Of a DNA stretch of 64,000 bases, positions 37,801 to 44,961 are shown piece after piece. The notes beneath the pieces were generated by a model. That model saw only the letters and a list, made by a program, of their open reading frames with translations, was not told where the DNA came from and ran no database searches. The DNA is from Microbacterium paraoxydans (GTDB lineage Bacteria > Actinomycetota > Actinomycetes > Actinomycetales > Microbacteriaceae), in contig NZ_JAGTUK010000001.1 of NCBI RefSeq assembly GCF_018224615.1, positions 248,001 to 312,000 on the forward strand, read 5' to 3'. The position numbers were made by a program, and so were the translations under genes. How positions within the stretch are numbered: position 1 is the stretch's first letter; every line of letters starts with the position of its first letter.

Positions 37801-38687
37801 TGGTCCTCCTGGATGGAACGGGCGGTGGCGCGGGGGGCGGATGCGGCGCGGGCGAGCGTGCTGAGGCCGCGCGCGACGGAGAGCTCGGGCTCGGGTGGCA
37901 CGACGAAGCGCGGTGGCGTGAGCGAGGGCCACAGGTGCGCCGTGACCCACGACTTGATGGGCGCGCTCACGGCGTCGCCCGCGCGCATCACCCCGCCGGA
38001 CAGGATCACGACGGCGGGGTCGTAGGAGTGCACGAGGCTCGTGACGACCGCGCCCCACACGTGCAGGAAGCGGTCGCGGAGCGCGGGGTGCGCCGCGGTC
38101 GTGAACACGTCGCTCATGCGGACGCCCGCGGGGAGGGCTCGCGTGCTGGCGAGGGCTTCACCACAGCCGACGTTGCCGCACGGGCACACGGGCCCGGTGA
38201 GCTCGACCGTGAGGTGGCCGCCGAGGATGCCCGCGTGACCCGTGCGACCGCGCAGTGCGACGCCGTCGATCAGCGCGGCGGTGCCGATGCCGGTGCCGAG
38301 CGTGACCAGCACGGCGTCGCGTTCCCCGGCGGCGCTGCCCGTGGCGGTCTCGCCGAGGAGGGCGGCCCTGGCGTCGTTCTCGATCACGGCGGGCAGGCCG
38401 AACTCCGCACGGGCCCAGGCGGCGAGGTCGAAGCCGCGCAGGTGGTCGTACTTGGCGTTGGCGTGCCGCATGCGACCCGTCGCGGGGTCGACCACGCCGG
38501 GCACCGCGATGCCCACGGCGTCGGCTGCGGCGTCGAGTTCGCTCAGCAGGCGCCGGGCGTCGATGGCGGCGTCGGCGAGGTCGGCGGCCGTGCCCCGGAC
38601 GGGGAGGCGGTTCGAGGCGAGGACGCGCCCGTCGTGGATGACGGCGAGCTTGACCTCGGTGCCCCCGAAATCGATGCACAGCTCCAT
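37797..38687 (-). CDS. ROK-family sugar kinase
   Basis: 296 residues: DFGGTEVKLAV (phosphate loop), VPGVVDPATG, LGTGIGTAAL and the ROK zinc motif CPCGNVGCGE. There is no N-terminal helix-turn-helix, so it is a kinase rather than a repressor. GAGGAGG precedes the ATG, and operator B lies 20 bp upstream. With the downstream isomerase it would phosphorylate and isomerise a hexose such as mannose or fructose; that is inference. Confidence 0.93.
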   Translation of the reverse strand: MELCIDFGGTEVKLAVIHDGRVLASNRLPVRGTAADLADAAIDARRLLSELDAAADAVGIAVPGVVDPATGRMRHANAKYDHLRGFDLAAWARAEFGLPAVIENDARAALLGETATGSAAGERDAVLVTLGTGIGTAALIDGVALRGRTGHAGILGGHLTVELTGPVCPCGNVGCGEALASTRALPAGVRMSDVFTTAAHPALRDRFLHVWGAVVTSLVHSYDPAVVILSGGVMRAGDAVSAPIKSWVTAHLWPSLTPPRFVVPPEPELSVARGLSTLARAASAPRATARSIQEDQ

Positions 38688-38706
38688 CCGGCCTCCTCGT
38701 CGATGA

Positions 38707-38722
38707 TTGGTAACGTTATCAA
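38707..38722. promoter_or_regulatory. LacI-type operator B (TTGGTAACGTTATCAA)
   Basis: 16-bp near-palindrome (one mismatched pair), 20 bp before the ROK ATG. The best match to the consensus of the three sites. Confidence 0.85.
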
Positions 38723-38771
38723 CGCGGCGAGAGGGTGTCAACACCCGGCCGCGCTCCGGTCCCAGAGCGCG

Positions 38772-38817
38772 CTTCGTCTCGCTTCGCTCGCTCAGCACCC
38801 GCGCCAGCGAGACGAAG
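38772..38817. terminator. Hairpin and interspersed repeat after the LacI gene
   Basis: CTTCGTCTCGC (38772-38782) and GCGAGACGAAG (38807-38817) form an 11-bp perfect stem. The first 24 bases equal, in opposite orientation, the repeat before dinB. It lies 3' of the LacI gene and 5' of the ROK promoter, so it probably ends the LacI transcript. Confidence 0.6.
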
Positions 38818-38825
38818 GGCGCCTG

Positions 38826-39848
38826 TCAGCGCACGTCGCGGAGCGACACCGGCAGCTCGATCTCGCGGGACGGCGCGTCGCGGTCGCCGCCGTCGAGCCG
38901 GTCGAGCAGGAGCCGGGCGGCCGTGCGCCCGAGCTCCCGCGGGTCGTGGTCGATCACGCTGATCGGCACCGGCGACAGCTCGGCGAGCTCGAAGTCGTCG
39001 AAGCTCACGATCTCCGGGAAGTCCCCGGGGGTGCGCAGACCAGAGCCGAGCTGCGTGCTGATCTCCTTGAGCGCGCCGATCGCGTTGCGGTTGTTCGCGC
39101 AGAAGATCGCCGTCGGCGGGTTCTTCGCCCGCAGCAGCGCCCTGGTCGCATCGCGCGCCTGCTCCACGGTCTGCTGGTTCGTGGCCACGAGGTGCGCGTC
39201 CACCGGGAGTCCGCGTGCCTCCAGGGCCCGCACGAACCCGGCGTGACGGCGCCGGCCCGTGAAGATCGACAGCGCGTTGCCGAGGTAGCCGATGCGGGTG
39301 TGACCCCGGTCGATCAGGGCCGTCGTGCCGCGGAACGCGCCGTCCTCGTCGGCGAGCACGACGCTGTCGGCGGCGAGCCCCTCGATGCGCCGGGAGGCGA
39401 GAACCACGGGCACGCCCTGGCTCTGCGAGTGCGCGAGGTGCGTGGAGGTGGCGCTCGCCGGCACCACGATGAGCCCGTCCACGCGACGGCCGAGGAAGTC
39501 GCCGACCAGTTCGGCCTCGCGGGCCGCGTCTTCCGAGGTGTTGCCGAGCAGGATGCGACGGCCGGTGAGCGCAGCCTCCTCCTCCACGCCGAGCGCGAAG
39601 GTGCTGTAGTACGGGTTGGCGATGTTCGTGATGGCCACGCCGATCAGTCCGCTGCTGTGGCCGGGGCGGATGCTGCGGGCGTTCTCGTTGCGGTGATACC
39701 CGAGCTCCGCGACCGCCGCGAGCACGCGCTGCTGCACCTCGGGCTTGACGTTGACCCCACCGGACAGCGTGCGTGAGACGGTCATCGGGCTCACGCCCGC
39801 GCGCTGGGCGACCTCTTTCACGGTCGGCCGGTGCGCCCTCTCGTTCAT
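38826..39848 (-). CDS. LacI-family transcriptional regulator
   Basis: 340 residues: helix-turn-helix VKEVAQRAGVSPMTVSRTLS and hinge helix region LGYHRNENARSIRPGHS at the N-terminus, then a periplasmic-binding-protein-like ligand domain (LIGVAITNIANPYYSTFALG). It is the probable repressor of the sugar operon, as three operators of one type lie upstream of the binding protein, the kinase and itself. The inducer is probably the imported sugar or its phosphate. Confidence 0.95.
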   Translation of the reverse strand: MNERAHRPTVKEVAQRAGVSPMTVSRTLSGGVNVKPEVQQRVLAAVAELGYHRNENARSIRPGHSSGLIGVAITNIANPYYSTFALGVEEEAALTGRRILLGNTSEDAAREAELVGDFLGRRVDGLIVVPASATSTHLAHSQSQGVPVVLASRRIEGLAADSVVLADEDGAFRGTTALIDRGHTRIGYLGNALSIFTGRRRHAGFVRALEARGLPVDAHLVATNQQTVEQARDATRALLRAKNPPTAIFCANNRNAIGALKEISTQLGSGLRTPGDFPEIVSFDDFELAELSPVPISVIDHDPRELGRTAARLLLDRLDGGDRDAPSREIELPVSLRDVR

Positions 39849-39881
39849 GCTGGGTCCTCCGAAACCGTGCGGCGTGCGACT

Positions 39882-39897
39882 GAGGGAACGTTATCAG
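39882..39897. promoter_or_regulatory. LacI-type operator C (half conserved)
   Basis: GAGGGAACGTTATCAG, with the right half matching operator B, 34 bp before the LacI start. A weaker site, consistent with mild autoregulation. Confidence 0.7.
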
Positions 39898-39979
39898 CGG
39901 GGGTGCTCGAACGGGTGTCAAGGCCCTCTCGACTGTCGGTCCCCTCGCGTAGAACAGGGGCAGGAAGAAGGGCAGGCGC

Positions 39980-40207
39980 ATGGCCGCAGGAGACATCGAG
40001 ACGTTCTCGCGCAACGGGATCTGGTTCAACCGCATCCAGGGAGAGTCGCACACGCTGGGCAGCAGCTTCGAGACGATGGAGGAGGCGGTGAAGGTCGGTC
40101 GCGGCGCCGCGGTCGCGCGCCAGGTGCAGCACAGCGTGCGCACGGAGGAGGGGCCGTCCGACGACGTGGCGCCGAACGAGGCGCACCCGCGCGACCTCAT
40201 GTGGTGA
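39980..40207 (+). CDS. DUF2188-like small protein
   Basis: 75 residues: DIETFSRNGIWFNRIQGESH, then SSFETMEEAVKVGRGAAVAR. This matches the DUF2188 pattern (a K/N-x-W-x-x-x-x-E-G strand followed by a T-x-E-A-x-x-x-G-R helix). Function unknown. It is followed 7 bases later by the BKACE gene, so the two may be co-transcribed. Confidence 0.75.
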   Translation: MAAGDIETFSRNGIWFNRIQGESHTLGSSFETMEEAVKVGRGAAVARQVQHSVRTEEGPSDDVAPNEAHPRDLMW

Positions 40208-40214
40208 GCGAGCC

Positions 40215-40940
40215 GTGGTGCTGCTGCAGGCGTGTGTGAACGGTGCGCGGGATGTGGCGACGCATCCCTGGCTGAGCGCGGACGCCGCGGTCGTGGCGCA
40301 GGATGCGGCGGCCGCGGTGGAGGCCGGTGCGAGCGAGGTGCACGTGCACCCGAAGGATGCGGCCGGCCGTGACTCCGTGCTGCCCGAGGACGTGGCGCGA
40401 TGGGTGAGCGCCGTGCGGACGGCGTGCCCCGGGGTGCCCGTCGGGGTGACGACCGGGGAGTGGGCGCAGCCCGACGTGGCGCAGCGGCTCGCGGCGATCG
40501 AGCAGTGGAGCGTGCTGCCCGACTACGCGTCGGTGAACTGGCACGAGGCCGGAGCCGACGAGGTCGCCGCCCTGCTGCGTCGGCGCGGCGTGGGCGTGGA
40601 GGCGGGCATCTGGGACGCCGCGGGGCTGGAGGCGTGGCGGCTGTCGCCCGAGCGCGACCGGGTGCGGCGCGTGCTGGTCGAGCTTCCCGACGAGGCCGCC
40701 GACGTGGTGCGCTCGCACGCCGAAGGGTTGGTCGCGCACGTGGCCCGCGAGGCGCCCGACCTGCCGATCCTGCTGCACGGGGAGGAGCGGTCGGCGTGGC
40801 CCGCGCTCGACCTCGCGGTGGAGCTCGGGCTGCCCACGCGGATCGGCCTGGAGGACACGCTGCTGCTGCCCGACGGTGTGACGGCCCCGGGGAACGCGGC
40901 CCTCGTGCGGGCGGCCATCGCCCGCGGAGCCGGGGGGTGA
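40215..40940 (+). CDS. BKACE-family (beta-keto acid cleavage) protein, short
   Basis: 241 residues, shorter than the usual 270-310. TIM-barrel features of the family: LLQACVNGARDV, the zinc-type EVHVHPKD, VGVTTGEW, SVNWHEAGA and the late RIGLEDTLLLPDG (LED motif). BKACE enzymes condense beta-keto acids with acetyl-CoA to give acetoacetate and a CoA ester. No partner CoA enzymes are nearby, so the substrate is open. The start is GTG. Confidence 0.88.
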   Translation: MVLLQACVNGARDVATHPWLSADAAVVAQDAAAAVEAGASEVHVHPKDAAGRDSVLPEDVARWVSAVRTACPGVPVGVTTGEWAQPDVAQRLAAIEQWSVLPDYASVNWHEAGADEVAALLRRRGVGVEAGIWDAAGLEAWRLSPERDRVRRVLVELPDEAADVVRSHAEGLVAHVAREAPDLPILLHGEERSAWPALDLAVELGLPTRIGLEDTLLLPDGVTAPGNAALVRAAIARGAGG

Positions 40941-40950
40941 GTCGCGCGGC

Positions 40951-41325
40951 TCAGGCGCGCCAGCCGGTCCACTCCGGGCGGTCGACGATGCAGAACCGGT
41001 TGCCCTCAGGGTCTTCCATGATGATGTAGTCGGCGTCGTCCGGGCGGTTGTCCCAGTGCACCTCGCGGGCGCCGAGCGTGGTGAGTCGCCGCACCTCCGC
41101 GGCCTGGTCCTCGGCGTAGATGTCGAGATGGATGCGCGGGGGCAGCACGCGGTCGGAGCGGTGCGCGTCGAGGGCGATGCAGGGGGTGTCGGCGTCGCGC
41201 GGTTTCAGCACCACCCAGTCGTCCTCCGCGGGGTCGCGTTCCACGTAGTCGAGCGCGGCCTTCCAGAACCGCAGCTGTGCGGGCAGGTCGTCCACGCGGA
41301 TCACGATCGACACGATCTTCAGCAT
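40951..41325 (-). CDS. VOC-family (glyoxalase-like) protein
   Basis: 124 residues: VSIVIRVDDLPAQLRFWKAA, RIHLDIYAEDQAAEVRRLTT and IIMEDPEGNRFCIVDRPEW. Ligands HLD and E-D-P-E-G-N fit the VOC metal site. It is convergent with BKACE and downstream of a WYL regulator on the same strand (33-bp gap). Substrate unknown. Confidence 0.9.
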   Translation of the reverse strand: MLKIVSIVIRVDDLPAQLRFWKAALDYVERDPAEDDWVVLKPRDADTPCIALDAHRSDRVLPPRIHLDIYAEDQAAEVRRLTTLGAREVHWDNRPDDADYIIMEDPEGNRFCIVDRPEWTGWRA

Positions 41326-41357
41326 GCGCCGAGTGTAGGCGGCGCGAGGTCGCGCGG

Positions 41358-42098
41358 TCAGGGGGTTGCGCCGCGGTTGTCCGTCGCGCTGTCGCCGGAG
41401 GGTGCGCGCCCGAAGTCGCTCGCGAGCCACGCCTCCACCGAGGGGAAGGGGAACTCGCGCGCCGTGAAGGTGCCGGGCACCGTCCGGGCCGCCCGCATCC
41501 GGTCGAGGCGGAACAGCCGCCAGTCGTCGCGGTCGAGGTCGAACCCCACCACGTACCACCGGTCGTGGCGTCGCACGTGCCGGTGCGGGGCGATCGTCCG
41601 CTGCGAGGCGGTGCCGTGCTGGTCGGTGTAGTCGAAGGCGATGCGGCCACCCTGCGCGACCGCGTCGGCGAGCGTGCCGACCAGGGCCCAGTCGACGGGG
41701 GCGGGAGCGGCCTGCAGGATCTGGGTGGACAGCGCGGTCGCGGCGGCCCGGCGGCGCAGGGCGGGCGGCAGGGTCTGCTCGAGCTTCGCGCGGGCGACGG
41801 CGGCCGCGGGGTCGTCCGGCGCCGCGGCCTCGAGCACGAGCAGGCCGGTGACGATCGTGGTGACCTCGTCGGCGTCGAGCAGGAGTGGCGGGATGCGGGT
41901 GCCGGGGTGCAGGCGGTAGGCGGCGCCGGGGCCCGGGCGGGAGCGCACGTCGTAGCCGAGGTCGCGGAGGCGTTGCGCATCACGGCGGACCGTGCGGGGG
42001 CTCACTCCGAGGCGCGCGGCGAGGTCGGGCACGTTCCAATCGCCGCCCGTCTGCAGCAGCGCGAGCAGCTGCAGCGTGCGGTGGGCCGGAGCGTCCAT
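41358..42098 (-). CDS. WYL-domain transcriptional regulator (short form)
   Basis: 246 residues: HTH_11 domain (LAARLGVSPRTVRRDAQRLR), the GAAYRLHPGT segment, and the WYL domain (WYVVGFDLDRDDWRLFRLDR). It is related to the regulator at 27257 and is also next to a VOC gene. The C-terminal region after the WYL domain is reduced. It is divergent from the NmrA-like gene, with a GGCCGCAT-rich repeat between. Confidence 0.93.
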   Translation of the reverse strand: MDAPAHRTLQLLALLQTGGDWNVPDLAARLGVSPRTVRRDAQRLRDLGYDVRSRPGPGAAYRLHPGTRIPPLLLDADEVTTIVTGLLVLEAAAPDDPAAAVARAKLEQTLPPALRRRAAATALSTQILQAAPAPVDWALVGTLADAVAQGGRIAFDYTDQHGTASQRTIAPHRHVRRHDRWYVVGFDLDRDDWRLFRLDRMRAARTVPGTFTAREFPFPSVEAWLASDFGRAPSGDSATDNRGATP

Positions 42099-42116
42099 GG
42101 CTTCATGATCGCGCAG

Positions 42117-42164
42117 GATGCGGCCGGGATGTGGCCGCATCTGGGTCTAGCGTGGCCGCACATC
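42117..42164. promoter_or_regulatory. Putative WYL operator region
   Basis: GATGCGGCC (42117-42125) and GGCCGCATC (42133-42141) form a perfect 9-bp inverted repeat; a third copy, TGGCCGCACATC, is at 42153-42164. All lie between the divergent WYL and NmrA-like genes. Confidence 0.65.
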
Positions 42165-42180
42165 GACGGAGAGGACCCTC

Positions 42181-43050
42181 ATGCGTATTGCTGTCACCAC
42201 CCCGAACGGCCACGTCGGACACCACCTTACGCGCATGCTCGTGCGGGGTGGCGTGCGGCCGCTGCTGCTCACGCGGAACCCCGATCGGATCGACGCGGAG
42301 CTGCGGCCGCTGGTCGACGTGGCGCGGGCGGACTCGTTCGACGCCGACGAGGTCGCGGCGGCGACGCGCGCGGTGGACGCGCTGTACTGGGTGGATCCGT
42401 CGGTGATGTCAGACGACCCGCTGGCCGACTACGCACGGGCGACCGAGGCCGTGGTGCGGGCGGTGCGGGAGAACGGCATCGGCCGCGTGGTGTTCCAGAG
42501 CAGCGTCGGGGCGGAGAAGCGGCACGGCGTGGGGGAGATCGACGGGCTCGCGGCGACCGAGGTGGCGCTCGATGGGCTCGACACCGACGTGACCCACCTG
42601 CGCTGCGGCTACTTCTTCACGAACCTGCTGCTCGATGCGGAGTCGCTGCGGGCCGGGCGGTTGTCGACGGTGCTGCCGCTCGACGCCGCGATGCCGTGGG
42701 TGGCACCGCGTGACATCGCCGAGGTCGCGGCGCTCACGCTGCTCCACCCCGGATGGCGCGGGCGGCGGGTGCAGGCGGTGCACGGCCCGGAGGATCTCAG
42801 CTGGGCGCGGGTCGCCGAGGTGCTGACGCAGGAGCTCGGACGCGAGGTCGTGGTCGAGCGTCTCACCGACGACCAGCTGCGCGAGGGGCTGCTCGCGGCG
42901 GGGATGCCGGAGCGGATGGCGGAGGCGGTGCTGGGGATGTCGACCGGGATGCGCGAGGACTTCGTGCCGGAGCAGCCGCGGTCGGTCGTGTCGACTACTC
43001 CGACCACGCTGCGGTCGTGGGTGCGGGACGAGCTCGTCGGCGTGGGGTGA
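42181..43050 (+). CDS. NmrA-like NAD(P)-binding protein
   Basis: 289 residues, atypical SDR: MRIAVTTPNGHVGHHLTRML (modified G-x-x-G-x-x-G), LLTRNPDRID, RVVFQSSVGAEKRHGVGEID and LRCGYFFTNLLLDAE. No Tyr-X3-Lys catalytic pair, so it resembles NmrA/ergot AgtA-like redox sensors or reductases. Likely regulated by the divergent WYL protein. Confidence 0.88.
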   Translation: MRIAVTTPNGHVGHHLTRMLVRGGVRPLLLTRNPDRIDAELRPLVDVARADSFDADEVAAATRAVDALYWVDPSVMSDDPLADYARATEAVVRAVRENGIGRVVFQSSVGAEKRHGVGEIDGLAATEVALDGLDTDVTHLRCGYFFTNLLLDAESLRAGRLSTVLPLDAAMPWVAPRDIAEVAALTLLHPGWRGRRVQAVHGPEDLSWARVAEVLTQELGREVVVERLTDDQLREGLLAAGMPERMAEAVLGMSTGMREDFVPEQPRSVVSTTPTTLRSWVRDELVGVG

Positions 43051-43076
43051 CGGCGGTCGCGTGCGATTCGGGGTGC

Positions 43077-43104
43077 CCTCGCGACTCCCCCCAGAACCGC
43101 GAGG
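43077..43104. terminator. Weak hairpin in a convergent intergenic region
   Basis: CCTCGCG and CGCGAGG form a 7-bp stem with a 14-base loop, soon after the NmrA-like stop. The rest of the 213-bp gap up to the SDR stop shows no supported gene. Confidence 0.35.
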
Positions 43105-43263
43105 ACACTCCACCGACCCCATGCTTGGCGGGGTGAAGCACGGGGCCGGCGCCTGAGTGCTCGGCGGGGGCGACCGTGCAAGACGTCTGTAGCGTCGCAC
43201 CCCGCACGGGCTCCGGCAATCCTTCCGGCCGCCCGTCACCCGGATGATTCTCCCGGCGTCGCG

Positions 43264-44265
43264 TTACTGGACCGACCAGCCGCCGTCGGAGGCGAGGATG
43301 GCCCCGTTGATGTTGACGGCGTCGTCCGACAGCAGGAAGGTGATCGACGCGGCGAGGTGTTCCGCGGTCGCGACGGTCGGAATGGCCTGCTGGAACGGGG
43401 CGAGGCGACCGGAGCCGTACTCCGACATGTGCGGCGGCATCGGGATGCCCGTGGCAACGCCGCCGGGGGCGACGGAGTTCACGCGGATGCCCTGGGGACC
43501 GTACATGAACGCGGCCGACTTGGTCACGCCGATGATGCCGTGCTTGCTGGCGGTGTACGCGTTGCCGGAGGCGTTGCCGCGCAGGCCTGCCTCGCTCGAC
43601 ACGTTGAGCACGGCGCCGCGGCCCGCCTTCTCCATGAGCGGCAGGACCGCGCGCATGAGCTTGAACGGGGCGGTGAGGTTGATCGCGATGACGCGGTCCC
43701 ATACGGCGTCGGTGGTCTCGCCCGCGGGGGAGAAGTCGTCGTTGATGCCCGCGATGTTCGCGAGGCCGTCGATGCGGTCGCCCGCGGCGGCGATCACGGC
43801 GTCGATCGCGTCCTGCTGGGTGAGGTCGCCCGCGACCGTGACGATGTCCGCCCCCGCCAGCTCCGCTGCGAGGGCGTCGAGCTTCTCCGCGGCGATGTCG
43901 CTCGCGATCACCCGTCCGCCTTCACGGGCGATGCGCGACGCGGTGGCCTTGCCGATGCCCGACGCGGCGCCCGTGACGATCACGGTCTTGCCGGCGAAGC
44001 GGCCGGGCGTGACGGTCTCGGTCCAGCCCTCGGCGGCGTCGTCCTCGGGGATCTCGCCGTCGTTGGCCGCGCGGACCAGGTCGTCGACGACCGACTGCGG
44101 CAGCTGGCCCTGGCTCATCGCGACCAACTGCTGCAGCGGCAGCCCGAGCACGGGAGTGAGGAGTTCGGGGTCGGCGCCGGTCTGCTCGAAGAGGCCGCGG
44201 ATGAGCGGGCCACCGGTGGGGTCGTTCATCCAGTCGCCGATGGTGGAGTGTGCGGTGAGGGCCAT
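43264..44265 (-). CDS. SDR-family oxidoreductase with about 90-residue N-terminal extension
   Basis: 333 residues. The SDR part starts near residue 92 (TVIVTGAASGIGKATASRIA), with NIAG (LANIAGINDDF), NVSSEAG and the catalytic YTASK, ending GAILASDGGWSVQ. The first 90 residues (from TIGDWMNDPTGGPLIRGLFE) form a small helical domain that standard SDRs lack; similar extensions occur in a few actinobacterial SDRs with no assigned role. It is divergent from a TetR gene across a 24-bp palindrome. Confidence 0.9.
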   Translation of the reverse strand: MALTAHSTIGDWMNDPTGGPLIRGLFEQTGADPELLTPVLGLPLQQLVAMSQGQLPQSVVDDLVRAANDGEIPEDDAAEGWTETVTPGRFAGKTVIVTGAASGIGKATASRIAREGGRVIASDIAAEKLDALAAELAGADIVTVAGDLTQQDAIDAVIAAAGDRIDGLANIAGINDDFSPAGETTDAVWDRVIAINLTAPFKLMRAVLPLMEKAGRGAVLNVSSEAGLRGNASGNAYTASKHGIIGVTKSAAFMYGPQGIRVNSVAPGGVATGIPMPPHMSEYGSGRLAPFQQAIPTVATAEHLAASITFLLSDDAVNINGAILASDGGWSVQ

Positions 44266-44312
44266 GCTCGTTCTCCTTGCTCGGGTTACGCAACGGTGCG
44301 TCTACTTATCTT

Positions 44313-44336
44313 CGAGTGTACTCCTGAGTACGCTCG
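44313..44336. promoter_or_regulatory. Putative TetR operator (24-bp palindrome)
   Basis: CGAGTGTACTC and GAGTACGCTCG flank a central CT, with one mismatched pair out of eleven. It lies 5 bp before the TetR start and 48 bp from the divergent SDR start. Confidence 0.8.
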
Positions 44337-44340
44337 ATGG

Positions 44341-44910
44341 GTGCCCCGTCCTCGCAGTGAGAAAGCCCGCCGGTCCGTGCTGGATGCCATGCGGCGCGCG
44401 CTCGCCGCGGACGGGTATGAGGCGGTGACGATCGAGGGGCTGGCCGAGGAGGCCGGGGTCGCGAAGCAGACGATCTACCGGTGGTGGAAGACCAAGGCGG
44501 CGATCCTCGGGGAGGCGCTGCTGGAGGGCGAGCTGCCCGGGGCGGACGCGACCGTGCCGATGACGGACGACCTCGATGCCGACCTGCGCGCCTGGTTCAC
44601 GGCGGTGTCGACGGGGCTCGCGCGACCCGAGGGTGTCGCGCTCGCCCGGGCATTGATCGAGGTGACCGCCGCCGATCCGCAGCTCGGCCTCGTGCTGAAC
44701 GAGAAGCTCGCGGCGCCCATCCGGGAGTGGGTCGTGGAGCGGATGTCACGCGGTCGTGCGGCCGGTGACGTCCGGGCGGACGCAGACGCCGGGGTGATCG
44801 CGGAGCAGTTCATCGCGCTGTCGTCCTACGCCGCGCTGGTCGGGCAGCCGCTGAGCGCCGAGCGCGTCGACGCCACCGTCACCCTCCTGCTCCGCGGCAT
44901 CACGCCGTAG
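44341..44910 (+). CDS. TetR-family transcriptional regulator
   Basis: 189 residues starting with GTG: MRRALAADGYEAVTIEGLAE, then AGVAKQTIYRWWKTKAAILG as recognition region. C-terminal ligand domain of the TetR_C_33-like type. It very probably represses the divergent SDR and itself through the adjoining palindrome. It shares 60% or so of its HTH by eye with the regulator at 23431. Confidence 0.92.
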   Translation: MPRPRSEKARRSVLDAMRRALAADGYEAVTIEGLAEEAGVAKQTIYRWWKTKAAILGEALLEGELPGADATVPMTDDLDADLRAWFTAVSTGLARPEGVALARALIEVTAADPQLGLVLNEKLAAPIREWVVERMSRGRAAGDVRADADAGVIAEQFIALSSYAALVGQPLSAERVDATVTLLLRGITP

Positions 44911-44961
44911 CCGGTCGGCGGCACCCCGCGTTCGCACGGAGCGCCGCCGACCGGGCCGCGA

